Shown here: piece after piece, positions 46,417 through 58,980 of the stretch
Position numbering within the stretch: position 1 is the stretch's first letter
Layout of the letters: each line of letters opens with the position of its first letter
Assembly (NCBI GenBank): GCA_949752745.1
Contig: OX457028.1
Coordinates: 8,388,922 to 8,452,921 of the forward strand
Reading direction: 5' to 3'
Source: Protula sp. h YS-2021
Lineage: Eukaryota > Annelida > Polychaeta > Sabellida > Serpulidae
Length of the DNA: 64,000 nucleotides
Notes under the pieces: model-generated
Told to the model about the DNA's origin: nothing
The model's database searches: none
What the model saw: only the letters and a program-made list of their open reading frames with translations
Position numbers and translations under genes: made by a program

Positions 46417-46750
46417 TTGTCATTTTCCACGGGATTAGGAGAAAAGTGTATCTTGATCATAGTGAAGCGCCACACATGTTTGATATTAAACATGGATTCT
46501 ATACACTTCATGTCTTCTGTAGTATTTGTGAACCTCAAGTCGTTGGAGATTATTATGTTCCTTTGCTACGATCTGTTGGAATACAAGGGCAGGATGGAAA
46601 AATTGTGATGGTGAATCTCATTATGTCCCCGTGAATGCATCTAAATTTGATACCATTGAAATCAGAATTAAGGATAACACAGGTGACAGTGTGTTATTCA
46701 AGACTGAGAAGGTGATATGTAAACTTCATTTGCGACCAAAAGCATTATGA
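46417..46750 (+). pseudogene. Polinton minor capsid protein, C-terminal half, copy 2
   Basis: CSICEPQVVGDYYVPLLRSV, then SHYVPVNASKFDTIEIRIKD and FKTEKVICKLHLRPKAL followed by TGA that overlaps the next ATG as ATGA, exactly as in copy 1. A frameshift lies near 46605. Confidence 0.8.
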
Positions 46751-47073
46751 AGCCATATATCCACGATTCAAACACGTACCGCAGTCATTTCTGCCGACAA
46801 ATTGATGGAGATTTAACAGAATTTAAAGGAGCGCCAATGCAATGTGGAGATGGTATTGGTTCAAAATTGGGAGCATTGGCTCGTAAAGCTATTCAACTCC
46901 TTAAGGCAGGGGCTAAAATCGTTGCTCCACATCTTAAAAAGGCAGCAAAAGATGCCGCTAAAGATGTTACGGGCCGAGTAACACAGTATGTGGTCGGTAA
47001 TGTAACAGAGGACATAAGAAGCAAAATCAACAAAACGTCAGAAGGCGAAAGGCAATCAAAGGGAAAACATTAA
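46747..47073 (+). CDS. pVI-like small virion protein, copy 2, intact frame
   Basis: 108 residues from MKPYIHDSNTYRSHFCRQ. Contains DGDLTEFKGAPMQCGDGIGS and the basic/hydrophobic RKAIQLLKAGAKIVAPHLKK helix, with an Ala/Lys helix AAKDAAKDVTG after it. Uninterrupted, unlike copy 1, so it best defines the protein. Role inferred from position next to the capsid genes. Confidence 0.72.
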   Translation: MKPYIHDSNTYRSHFCRQIDGDLTEFKGAPMQCGDGIGSKLGALARKAIQLLKAGAKIVAPHLKKAAKDAAKDVTGRVTQYVVGNVTEDIRSKINKTSEGERQSKGKH

Positions 47074-47103
47074 CAAAGCATAAAAAATATTTTTTAAACA
47101 AAA

Positions 47104-48030
47104 ATGCCTCTGATTTATAATCATTCTTGCGAATGTAACATTTCCTCTTTGGAATGGTTTCATGTATCGCCTACTGCCGTGGAAAAAACCTATGATGTGG
47201 AATATCTGCCTCTCACCACCATTCGCGATAACGTGCAGATAGAATTTTATGTTCCTGTTAGTACAGAGGAATATTTAGATTTGAACCATAGCCGTCTTCA
47301 TGTTACGTGTAAAATTGTTAACGCTGATGGTTCCAGATGCGCCAATGATATTGCGGTTGCACCAATCAATGATATTTTCAATGGGCTTTGGTCAAATAAA
47401 TGACCGGTTGATATCTTATAGCAAAAATACCCTTGGCTATACCAGCATCCTATCTCACCTAATCCATGATTCGGAGGAAAATCTCCATTCCGAGCGCTCC
47501 GTCCGTCTCGTCTACAGAGGCACTGCTGGTTCTATGGATGCAACGACGATGAAAACACCTAATAGTGAGAAACGGACCACAGGCTTTCACATAGATGCAA
47601 GTGGAGCTGCTCTTGGAGACATTGTTCGAAACAATGAGTTGTATAACTGGTTTTGCATAATCGCGGAAGTAGGGAATTTACCATGATTGGAGGATTACAC
47701 ATCTCCCAAGCGGCAGGCGGTTTGAAATTGCAATTGCATGGGGAAAGGGATAACGTTATGTTGATGGCAAGCTCGAAATCGCTGAAGCCTACTTGAACAT
47801 TAGAGAAGTGAGAACAAGTCCTGGGATTGAGTTAAGACATACAGATGCGTTGATGAAAACCCCGGCAAAGTCCCCCATTATACGAAAAGAAAGCAAAATT
47901 CTAGCCATCCCAACAGGATTCATCTCTTTTGTTAAAGATAAAATATTTTTGGGACAATTACCAATTTTCACCTCGGTGGAATTTGGGATAATTCATAAAG
48001 CTGTACCCCCTCGTCTCGAGCTTGTTTGAA
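47104..48030 (+). pseudogene. Polinton major capsid protein, copy 2, broken
   Basis: Starts MPLIYNHSCECNISSLEWFH. First frame to 47403 ends NDIFNGLWSNK; further frames hold LGYTSILSHLIHDSEENLHS, KRTTGFHIDASGAALGDI and ELRHTDALMKTPAKSPI, TGFISFVKDKIFLGQLP. C-terminal quarter absent or unrecognisable. At least three frame breaks. Confidence 0.87.
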
Positions 48031-48299
48031 TTTCTTTTTCGCCCCTCCTTCCTTGATTTTGTTACCTTCGACTAGGATCAGGCGGAGACGCAACAGCAGT
48101 TAAAACTTCTGTAAGAGTGACGTATTTTCAAACTCTCCGGAAAGATGAAGGTTCCATTGAGCATGCAGTCACACCCGTCTCCTTCGACTTTAACTTTGGT
48201 ACTGGCTAGTCTTCCTCTTCCGCCATATCCCGAAACTGGATCTTGTATCGTCAATCCATCGGTATGCGACAGTGACGCGGAGTCAACGACATCTGGTCA

Positions 48300-50345
48300 C
48301 GCGTTAATCTTAATACTTTATTATTATTATCATTATTTTTATTATTATTATTATTATTGCAACATTTATAACGCCTTTATTCAGCTCTAAGGGCTACAAT
48401 ATACAACATGCATGCACTGGCTATGCCAAAACTTAAACAATATGAGAATAAATAGAAATCTGACTTATATCAAATGAAACAATACATTACACTAAAAAAA
48501 GAAATTATAGTGAATAACCACGTTTAAAGAGATGGGGTTTTAACAGTTTTTTTAAAATGTCTATGCTTGTGACAGATCGATTACTGATAGGTAAGCTGTT
48601 CCAAAGTGTAGGAGCATTATTAGAGAACGCTCTTAGACCATATTTACTATAGGTTCTATTTTCATTGAGTAGAAACTGTTGACTAGATCGAAGATTTCGC
48701 TGTGGCACATAAGGGAATGAAATATTTGACAAATATTGTTGTGAAAAACCATTCAAGGCTTTAAATACATGAACTAAAATCCTAAATATAATCCGCATAT
48801 TAACACCAGCCAGTGAATTAGGCTAGGTGTAATATGTTGCCATTTAGACCTGAAACAGACCAATCTAGCTGCCATATTTTGTAACTTTTGCAGACGATAA
48901 ATTTGAGATTTTGGTAGACCATAAAGCAGTGAATTACAATAATCCAGACAAGGGGTTATATAGGCATTTACAAGACTCTCTGTGGCCTCCCGAGTAAGAT
49001 ATTTCCTAATTTTACTAATACTTCTAACATAAAATACAACACTTTTACATTTCATATCAATAAATTTATCCATTTTACAATAACAATCAAATACAGTACC
49101 TAAATTTTTTACTTGACTAGAAGATCTAACAGAATTTTCACCAACTAAAATGTTAATAGAAGACGTTTTCTTTAATTTATAAGGGGAACCAATAAGGAGC
49201 ACCTCAGTTTTTTTCAGCATTTAACTTTAGCATATTCATACCCATCCAATCCTTAACATCGCTTATACAACGCTCTAAGACTTCAACTGATTTATCGTCT
49301 AAGCTGATGTATAGTTCGGTGTCATCGGCGTAGAAGTGGATCCTAATACCATGTCGTTTCGCAATATCTCCAATAGGGGCGGTATAAAGGGAGAACAAAA
49401 GAGGGCCATGAATGCTGCCCTGGGGCACTCCGAAATCGAGTTGTGTTGACTTTGATTCCTGCTTTCCGACCTTAACCGTTTGCGATCGCTCAGCAAGGTA
49501 AGATGAAAACCACTGAAGTGCTCTGCCCCGCACACCAAAACGCTTGTCAAGGCGATTAAGTAAAATTTGATGACTAATAGTGTCAAAAGCGGCACTGAGA
49601 TAGAGGAGTACTAAAGCACAAAGCTTTTTCTTGTCGAGGGATTTCGCGATGTCATCATGGACTTTAAGGAGAGCAGTTTCTGTTAAGTGGAATTTGTGGT
49701 TTGCAGATTGCCTTGATTGATGCAGATTATTTAGAGCAAGATGGCTATTAAGGCGCTGGGCAACTATTTTCTCAATTATCTTAGAAATAAAACTCAAATT
49801 GGAGATTGGACGATAGTTCTTAAGTTGATCTGGATCTAGATTGGACAATTTTGGTAATAGGGTCCAAAAGGGTATCAATACACGCTTTGATCAGGTAAGT
49901 TGGCATAGGATCCAAATCACAGAATGCATTTGAAGACTTAATGATGACTTGACGTACCTCATCTTATGTTGCTGGAATAAAATTATCCATACTATTATAA
50001 AGCAAAAATGACGATATCTCACCCAGAAGTACTTCTACAGTATCGATTATCAGAAGGTCAGAGGGTCAGAAGGTCAGAGCGAATTTTAACTATTTTATCC
50101 ACGAAAAAATCAGCAAAATCGTTAGGTTTATCCGTGCAATTTGAGGTTAGGCTTGGCTCAGGATTCCAGTTAAGAACTTGTTTTGTAACACTACAAGTTC
50201 TTAACTGGAATCCTGAGCCAAGTCTCCCCTCAAATTGCACGGATATACCTAACGATTTTGCTGATTTTTTACGTCGGAGAAATCTGCGCCCCATAACAAC
50301 GGGTCGCATGATAAGTGAACATACTTCTTTGTCCAAAGCAATTTA
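48300..50345 (-). pseudogene. CR1/L2-like LINE with reverse transcriptase and 3' tail, minus strand
   Basis: The RT frame 49204-49878 shows LKNYRPISNLSFISKIIEKI, LVLLYLSAAFDTISH, GVPQGSIHGPLLFSLY and the catalytic YADDTELYISLDD. It continues after a frame break in 48774-49220 (LIGSPYKLKKTSSINILVGE, YCNSLLYGLPKSQIYRLQKL) and 48505-48798 (GLRAFSNNAPTLWNSLP). The 3' end near 48310-48390 has GGCGTTATAAATGTTGCAATAATAATA. Upstream, 49880-50340 holds the pre-RT linker PNDFADFFVDKIVKIRSDL inside an inverted duplication. Confidence 0.9.
50100..50275. repeat. Inverted duplication within the LINE (77-base arms, 13-base loop)
   Basis: Arms 50104-50180 and 50194-50270 pair almost perfectly; they differ mainly at GAGGTTAG/CTCCCCTC and one T/A. 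Both arms encode the LINE linker sequence in opposite senses. Confidence 0.85.
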
Positions 50346-50569
50346 AAGTATGCGTTCTTTGGCTCGTTGTGCAAGTATATAATGCTTGTGTCTTCAACGC
50401 ATTGCCTAAACATTCTTTGGGAAAGAGTTCACTAGAACCACCCATAGTGTGTCAGAAACCGGTCTTAATTTCATTATTTATGTTTTTTAGCTGAACACCG
50501 TTTAATTTCAGATGTGGGTGTATCAACTCTGATTTCTGGTGTTTGTGGAGAAATCCGGGTTGTCAAAAA

Positions 50570-51015
50570 TAAGAGCCGTGATATATCTGAATGGTCATGA
50601 CATCTGTTGACGGCAAATCCGGATTGGACATATCCGGGGGGATGCAAATTCAGGGTTGTCGATGTATCTGGTTGATCCTGATATCGGCATTCTCGACACA
50701 TCCAGATGGTTGCGATATCAGGCTATGAACATGTCCGGATGGTTATGATGTATGGGTTGTAGACATGTAGTTGGTCCTCACTTCGTGGTTTTACACATAT
50801 CTTGATGGTCGTCATATCGGAATTGTCGATATATTTATTGGGTTGTGAGTTTGGGAGTGTCCAATATCAGGCAGGTCGTTATATCGGGCCCTCAACATAT
50901 CCGGATGGTCGAGATATGGGCTTGTGTACATTTCCGATTCATTATGATATCGGGTTTGTCGACAAGTCTTTTTGGTCATAATATCTGAAATGTTGACAAA
51001 TCCGTGGTATCAGCA
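50570..51015. repeat. Minisatellite, unit about 40 bases
   Basis: About ten degenerate units built on GACATATCCGGATGGTC-(A/G)TGATATCGGGTTGTC. Confidence 0.75.
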
Positions 51016-51065
51016 TTGTTGACATAGGCATATTTAAGAGCCAGGCTGTATGCATTGAGTCGCCC

Positions 51066-51066
<1 letters not shown>

Positions 51067-51121
<55 letters not shown>
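51067..51121. repeat. (CT)n microsatellite
   Basis: Pure TC dinucleotide tract, followed to about 51450 by pyrimidine-rich low-complexity sequence with repeated CTCCTCTCAC-like wording. Confidence 0.92.
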
Positions 51122-51124
<3 letters not shown>

Positions 51125-51449
51125 CAGTTGAACACTCATTCTCTTCTTCTCTCATTGTTCCGTGTCCACTATCCTCTCCTCTCACACTTATTCTCCTCTT
51201 CTTTCCTCACTTATCTCTCTCTTAGTCTCCTCTGCTCTCCTCCCCTCTATTCTCCTGTTACACTCATTCCCCTCTCACTCACATGGGCTCTAATTTCCTA
51301 TCCTCTCGCACTCATTTTTCCCTACCCCCCTCATTCTCTTCACCTTTCCACCCTCTCTTACATCCATTCTTCCCCTCTCTGCTCTGATATCCTCTCCTCT
51401 TACACCCATTCACCTATCTGCACTTATCCCTTCACCTCTCTCCGCGTCC

Positions 51450-52223
<774 letters not shown>

Positions 52224-53389
52224 AATGTGGTCATTTGCAATGCAAAAAGTTAAATCCGTGAGAGGAAATCGTGGCCGCTTCACGTTTTGTATTATGTCTT
52301 TGGTAAGATTGGTTTAATTAACACTTGACAAGCCTTTGGCTTGCAAGGTGTTTCTGAATTTGTGCGAGCAGCCGTTGGTATCTTTTTTTTCTTGACAGTG
52401 AAAAAGATTGACACTATGGGCCCTAGGGCCATGAAACTTGGAACTTAGGTAGAACTTGATATAAACGTGTGCATGACACTTTTAATTTTCTCCTTCAATT
52501 TCATTTTCTTGTTTAAAATGCCATTTGAAAAGAGTGTATTTTTTGCAAGTAAATGTGGAACATTTATCGCACAGCGCACAACACAGTTGCATAGCTTTGT
52601 GCGAGCCAATAAAACTTTATGTCAACATAAAACCAAACACTACTCGGCTTATAAGACGTATTCAAGCTGTGTTGTTTGCAATATATTATTCAAGAAATAA
52701 CCCATTGAAGGAAGTATTTTTGCGTTTTAATTTTTGTCAAGTGTTTAACATTTCGCTAGCGAAATGAGGTTCTAGTATTAACATATACAGTTAACGTTCG
52801 TATGTGCACATCTGATCCTGGGTATGCTTGAACAAAGGTATCGATGACAAAATAAACCTAAATTTAATCTTTAAAATTAAAAATTAAATTAAAAGTCATA
52901 CTTTTCATGAATTTCGATACTTTTTCTGGTGTTGGTATTTTTCACCTTTGATAGCATTGCGACTGAGGGCCATTATTTTCTATCGACTCAGGCTTGTTAT
53001 ATTTCAGACAGTACCGTTATCAAAGCTAAAGCGCTGTATTGTATTAACACATATGGCTGCTTTCTCTATAGGACAAGCAAATACGGTGTCAGACCCTTCG
53101 TAACGGAATTTGTGATTTCTGGTATAGTACGTTACTCGAGAGACACTACCGTTATGGTCAGCTGGTGTATGCTAAATTGTTGGCTGGAATCTTTGAATGG
53201 AATGTGCTCTCTAAAGGCACCGGCAGAAGAGTCGAATGACAGTCAACTGGTGTGTGAGAAGGTTCCGCGCACCGAAATCTGTGATTTCTGATTATCTCGT
53301 TTTTCAGTGACTTTAGCGTTAAATTAAAAACCGTATATAAGACATCTATGGTAGGTCCTGTATTGGAGTAGGACCACCATAAGTATGTG
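52224..53389. other. No gene recognised
   Basis: Mixed-composition spacer. Small frames (for example 52929-53291) show no domain, signal or repeat I recognise. Confidence 0.35.
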
Positions 53390-53394
53390 AAGGC

Positions 53395-54455
53395 TCCTCG
53401 TGCCGGTGTGGCATTGTATTTTCACCCCTATGGATTTCTCACCCCCGGTGAAAATTCGATATCGTATTTTCACCCCCGGTGAAAATTCGATAGAAATTTG
53501 ATTATCGAATGTTTACCCCCCTTATCGAAATTTCACCCCCTATATTGGCCATCGAATATTCACCCCTCTTATCGAATTTTCACCCCTCCCACCCCCCAAC
53601 AAACAACTGGAGGATTTAAATCTCTTGTATTGATCGTTAGATAAGAGATTTCTCTCGAATGTTATTTGTACATTTTTTCAAATTACAATAACAATTATTT
53701 GAACCAAAGTTACCTTTGGTCTGCAGTCAAGATTATCAATTTATAATAGACTTTTAAGGATTGTAATCTAGGTCGTTACACCAAAGACTCCTTTGGTCTC
53801 CGGTGTGGATTAAATATCTACACCTGAGCTTACAAATTTACAATTAGAATTTATCACCGGAGGACACGTCCGGAATACATGTATATATAATCCGAGCTAC
53901 AGAATTGGTTGAAAACATTTCGTAATGTAAAACTGCAATTATATTTTACCGTGTTCGATTGCACAAAATGTCCAGAGTCGGTCATCTTATCAAACTGTAT
54001 TTAATTTATTGAATATAAATTCAGCCAATTTTATGGTTTTGATATCAGATTCTGCCGTGAATGCGAAAGGGATACAAGATATAACGAATTTTATCTCGTC
54101 GCCTGAGAATAAAAAGATCTGGTCAGAGGAGGTTTCATGACATAAGGATGTTAAAACAGCTAAAAGAAATTTCAGGATGGGGGGGTGGGTGTTCAAAATT
54201 CATTTTGGTGACTGGAACCTTTCACTGCACTCACAAAAAGTACGATCCTCTCCGTGCTCGGAGTCAAAATATTCAAGAACAAGTTGGAAACCATGTACAG
54301 CCAATAACAACATCATGCAACTGAAGTACATATAGGGGGTGAAAATTCTATAAGGGGGGGGGGTGAAAATACTATTATAGTATTTCCACCCACCGGTGAA
54401 AATACTATGGAGGTGAAAATACGATCTCACACCGGTACCAAAAATGGCTCTTCGT
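53395..54455. mobile_element. Non-autonomous terminal-inverted-repeat element, about 1.06 kb
   Basis: The left end CCGGTGTG...GTATTTTCACC and right end GGTGAAAATACGATCTCACACCGG are inverted copies. Both ends, about 130-180 bases long, are made of iterated TTTTCACCCCC / GGGGGTGAAAA blocks with ATCGAA or ACTAT between. The interior (53600-54320) is AT-rich without a transposase. No clear target-site duplication was found at these edges. Confidence 0.65.
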
Positions 54456-54600
54456 GCCAGTACCAAAAATAACGTTTTAGTGAAAACCTCCGTGTACTTT
54501 GTAGCTAAATCTAATTTTCACGGTTCCATAATTACATAATAATTTCAAAATTAATTTCGTCCCAGATGAGTCTAGCGGATTAATCAGGGAAAACCCAAAG

Positions 54601-54720
54601 GCTACCAGAATTCACTGATGTCTGCCAGAATTCACCGATGTCTACTAGAATTCACCGATGTCTACCAGAAGTCACTGATGGCTACCAGAAGTCACTTATA
54701 TCTACCGGATATCACTCAAG
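54601..54720. repeat. 20-base tandem repeat, 6 copies
   Basis: Unit CTACCAGAATTCACCGATGT with small changes; exactly 20-base spacing. Confidence 0.88.
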
Positions 54721-55017
54721 TCGTCAACCAAGATGGAACGTTATGTGGTCAACTATTAAAATTTTACAAGGTTTAAAAGGTTTTGTAAGCATATCCTGTC
54801 TAGTACAACGTACCTCAGACAAAATAGTTGCAGGGCTATACATGACCTAATTAAGATGTCTTTTCTTTAAGTTTGCGATTCAATGTTTTTCTGAACAGAT
54901 GTATTTACAAAAGGGCGGATCGCTAAGTTGGGGTTCCCGCCACTTTATAGAAGCTGGAGTTTTTTTTGTGATAAAGTCTGTCTGGGATCTATACTTTGAT
55001 TCATTGAGGAATTTATA

Positions 55018-55575
55018 GTGATTCATGATAAATATGAAAAATTGAAAAGCTTAGAACTTTTTATAGATTTGTATAGCACTCGAAACAGAAAGAAAGCAGT
55101 GAAAAAGGGAAAAGTATACAAAATTAGAGCATCAAGAATGCTATTTAAAGATATTGTAAATTGCTATAACAAGGTTGAAAATATTGAACATCATGAAATA
55201 GTACAAAACGTAAAATTTAAGCTTGACACTTTGGAAACGAAGGTTTAACAAGAAGATTAATGACAAAACTTTGCAATTTGCACTTTGGCACAAATCTTGG
55301 GTTTCAAATGTGTCTCACACTTCTAAAAGTTCGCGGAATTTAGAAGCTGATGCATTTGAATTTATAGCTGAATGCAAATTCGTTTCAACCGAACTGCAAG
55401 AATGATCTGAAGTCAAGGAAGAGACGGCTGGACTCCAACAATTACAGGTGACTGAGGAATTGGAGATGCTGAAGCTGAAGCAATGTAGGCAATCTATGGA
55501 TCTGAATCAGCCTGGGACGCCTAAGAAGAGCCACAAAAGGTGGAAAACAATAACAGAAAAATATACTGTTTAAAG
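55018..55575 (+). pseudogene. Unrecognised charged ORF, one frameshift
   Basis: Frame 55018-55248 (YEKLKSLELFIDLYSTRNRK, then IRASRMLFKDIVNCYNKVEN) continues in the next frame at 55245-55405 (LQFALWHKSWVSNVSHTSKS, LEADAFEFIAECKFVSTEL) and as Glu/Leu/Gln-rich text to about 55570 (LQQLQVTEELEMLKLKQCRQ). Not a family I recognise. The consistent charged, helical composition across the shift suggests a decayed gene or transposon ORF. Confidence 0.4.
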
Positions 55576-56399
55576 AAATAGTGGTCGGATCTGCTCTAGA
55601 ATGTATACAGGAGTTTTATATAGCCCAAGTATTGACTCTTATGACCAGGGTATCAATTGAATAACGGTTTAGTTTTTCCTTCTGTATAGGTACAAATTTC
55701 AAGAAGTTGGAATACTGGCAAAAAATTTCGGCAACATATCCATTTGCCTAACGTCAGTTCTCTGATTTATTGAAACAGTGTTTAGCAGTTAACAGTTGCA
55801 CGCAATCTGAAGTGTCTGGTTGATACGATACAATCTCAGCGCCTACATACCAAACTGACTACATGGCTGGTGAATAGATACCAACTGATTCCAGGTAATT
55901 ACAGGAAACAAAGCAAGATCCTATCTTTAGTAGATCTGTGAAATATTTTCAGTTGAAGCAGACACAGTGTGAATTTTAGTCCAAAACTTGAACCCAAGGT
56001 TTTAAACGAGTTACAGAGCAAAGACACAACTCCATACCCTGCGACAACATTTCCAACAAAGGCATATAATGCCTGAAAGTAATACAGACTTTCAGACGGT
56101 GCATAGGAACGATCACAACAACCTAAAAAAATCCTTGCTTTGAACAATTATATCTTCTTTCAAAGTGTCCTGTGTACACTAAATGGGCGCTATTTTTGAG
56201 CTAACAGTAAAGTTTTGATTTGTCCTACGGATGTCTGAAAAAGGGACCCCTTAAAAACCGCAGACTGAAAAGAACTCGTAACGTTTGCCAAAAGAAGAAC
56301 CAATATCACTTCCAAATGCGTTGAACTAGTAATTGGGCAACAATCCGTCTACGAAAGATAATGGACATCTAACTTCTACTGACTTCGGCTGAGAATAAT
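55576..56399. other. No gene recognised
   Basis: Spacer. Strings such as TGGAATACTGGCAAAAAATTTCGGCAACAT near 55710 recall the 10.2-10.99 kb degenerate array, but no gene is seen. Confidence 0.35.
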
Positions 56400-57600
56400 C
56401 TTTGGCATCTTCTTCAGCTTGCTGAACTATCTAGACCCATGGTGGTAAACTATCTCGTGGATATTGGAGAGACAATCTTCTCTGTTTTCCTATTTGTCAT
56501 TTAGTAGGCTTAAAGCTTTGAGGCATTCTTTGCACACATCTTTGATGCAGAGTTTTGGACGATGAATCGGGCATTTCCTTTCCGTAATTTTAATGTCGTC
56601 GAGAAATTCGATCTTCGTAGGATTTCTTCGTTGTGACTCTTATCATTCCTGCTGATCTTGAACAGAAAACGCAAGTAGCGGAGATGAAAGCTATTGTACT
56701 TCTATTTTGGCTGTAGCAGTTTGTCCCTGTTTTCCTACCAAAAAGAAAAATACATAGACTGCATGCATGGTAAATTGCATTCTTAGTTTTGGTGTCATTG
56801 TTGTGTTTACTCATGCCAGTTTTGTTAGTCTGCCGAATGCGATAGCAGTCTTTCTGATTCTGACATTGGCTTCATAGTCTATTTCTGTGATCTCAGGAGC
56901 AGCGGAGCTCAGAAAGCAGAATGTGTTTATAACCTCAAACACGCTGGCATTGAGAGTTACGACTGGTAGATGTTGAAGATCTTGAGCCATAAAGGTAGTT
57001 TTATTCACGCTGATTGTTATGAGAAATTTTCACAAGAGTATTGCATTTATTCAATTTGGACCTTTAGCTTTGTTTCACTATGTCCTACAAGCGCAACATA
57101 GTTATCTAAAAAGCAATTCCATGATGGTTAAGTTACACCGTTTAGATTTTGAGAGAAGACTTCGCAGGTTGAAAAATTTCCCATCAGAGCGGATTCAAGG
57201 TGTAGCAGGGCAGCATTGAGAAAAGATACAGATGAGCGCGGCTGTTGAATGCAGCCTTGCTTTTCGCTTTTTGGTTTTAATCTTTTGAATTTTCATAGAC
57301 ACCCTTGCGTGATTTTGCCAGTGATAATCAGTAACGAAATATCTCTGCAGGTGTTGCAATCTCATTTGCTGCCTTTGTTCTTTTACATAGTGCGTATATT
57401 GGCATCGCATCTCTGCTACATCAACGATTCGTCCCTGCAACACTTGAGTAGCACATTTTGGAGGATTGGCAGTAAATTTGCGTTCCATTATTTTAGCATC
57501 ACTGTCAGAATGCCGCCATTTCCTGGCGATTTACTACTTCATTGGTTCTGCATCTTGCTCACCCATAGTTGGGCGGGGATTACTGTCTGAGCAACTTCAT
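56400..57600 (-). pseudogene. RTE-like LINE, 3' half of reverse transcriptase ORF
   Basis: On minus, the frame at 56811-57008 reads NKTTFMAQDLQHLPVVTLNA, FEVINTFCFLSSA and VRIRKTAIAFGRLTKLA, the region after the RT core in RTE/BovB-type elements. Downstream, RPKLCIKDVCKECLKAL matches their C-terminal motif. Upstream, an SDGKFFNLRRL-like string near 57160 is the segment before the catalytic ADD, which is lost. Broken by stops. Confidence 0.75.
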
Positions 57601-57799
57601 TCCCGAGTCGAGTACAATGAGAAGTAGTGCTTGATCCATCTATCCAAATTTCTTCCTGTGGAAAATAAGCTTACCATCTTTCGACTTTATGGATACTTTA
57701 ATTTAGTTTATTTTTGTGCTTAAATCTGATTTCTACCGGTAATGCATTCTATAATTGTACAAAGTCTTAAACAAAGTAATTTCAAAGTGATTCGCGAAT

Positions 57800-58980
57800 A
57801 AATATATTTATAAGCTTCGTGTTGTGAAGTTCATTATTTGCAAAGAGGATAACGTTTGATAATTCAAAGCAAGGAGTACACTATCGCTTTGAACATTATT
57901 AGCACATTTTAAGTTTTTTAGTGTTATGTTCATACCGTCCAAAACCATTAGCAGTTCGAATTGCCCTTTTTGCAGACTGTATACTATGGTTGGATGCTTT
58001 AGAGTTACCCCAAACAGCAACCCAGTAAGACACATGCGGGAGGAAGAGGGGAAAATAAATGAGAAAAAATGTCCTTTGATATGTTTCTTTCAATCAAGTT
58101 TATGATCTAAAATGGCACCAAGAAATTCAGTGTAAACACAGCAGTATCGCCTATAATATCACCAAGAAATTCAGTCTAAGCACAGCAGTATCGCTGTATC
58201 GCTATATGCCACCAAGAAAAATTTTGATTTATCAAGTGAAATCTTTTCATCACCACGAACTATATCTAATCTGTTGTTATAAGATTTAATGAGGCCATAC
58301 ATTAAATCACCAATTTAATTTTGACAATACTTTGGTGGCAATTTTTATATTGAATATTAATATGTTGTTCATTCTTCTATCAATTCTAAAAGTGCTAACG
58401 CGGTTTGAGCGAAAGCCACATTGATTTTCACTTAACATAGTTTGTTTATCAACAAATTTGTCCGAACGATTATCAAAAGTTTCTAAAGAATCTAAGAAAA
58501 TTCAATTCACAGTCAAAAGAATTCTTACCTAAAAATCAGTTTAGTAGGTCTTGCAATCCTTTTCCATTTGAAGCTTGCAAAAGAACACAGTACTTTCTGT
58601 TTTATTTCGCAAAATTAAAAAAGATATGACCGTAATCCACTTTATCATTTTCTTTCCCAGACAAGGGGCTATCGTCAAACCCATTAACAATGCCAGTTTT
58701 TCTGGTAACAGTTGCTTTTAATCTACATCACATGGGGTCAGGATATTTTCCCAATCAGTTTTCAAGGTTATGTTTAAAGGCTGTAATTGTTTGTTCATCA
58801 ATATTTTTTTACCAGGGAGCTTGTGTTTTGTGCGTTATATCTAACGTCTACGCACAGAACATAAAAACCCCCAGACGATCATTAATATCACTAATTAACA
58901 GACTTTTTAATATGTTATTATCCATAATATTGTTGATATTGACATTGCCAATTAGCGACTTGAATCTATAGACATTATTG
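57800..58980 (-). pseudogene. Second LINE reverse-transcriptase remnant
   Basis: Order on minus: ENQCGFRSNRVSTFRID (RT domain, near 58430), FLGAILDHKLD (near 58115), LPHVSYWVAVWGNSKASNH and SAKRAIRTANGFGRYEHNTK (58040-57905). This is the C-terminal order of jockey/CR1-like reverse transcriptases. The catalytic box is missing and stops are frequent. Confidence 0.7.

Larger units (their letters stand above)
44360..48030 (+). mobile_element. Maverick/Polinton element, copy 2, internally deleted
   Basis: Same family as copy 1 but in the opposite orientation and only about 3.7 kb. Order: Cys-rich unknown ORF, CFKEKY ORF, 74-residue-type ORF, integrase start, then directly the C-terminal half of the minor capsid, pVI-like and major capsid. 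Integrase C-terminus, ATPase, the small hydrophobic protein and the PW-type gene are missing between about 46370 and 46420. Polymerase, PC4-like ORF and protease are absent. Terminal repeats not recognised. Confidence 0.85.

Noticed and set aside
50976..51185. Arg-Glu repeat ORF on minus
   Set aside because: CT microsatellite artefact.
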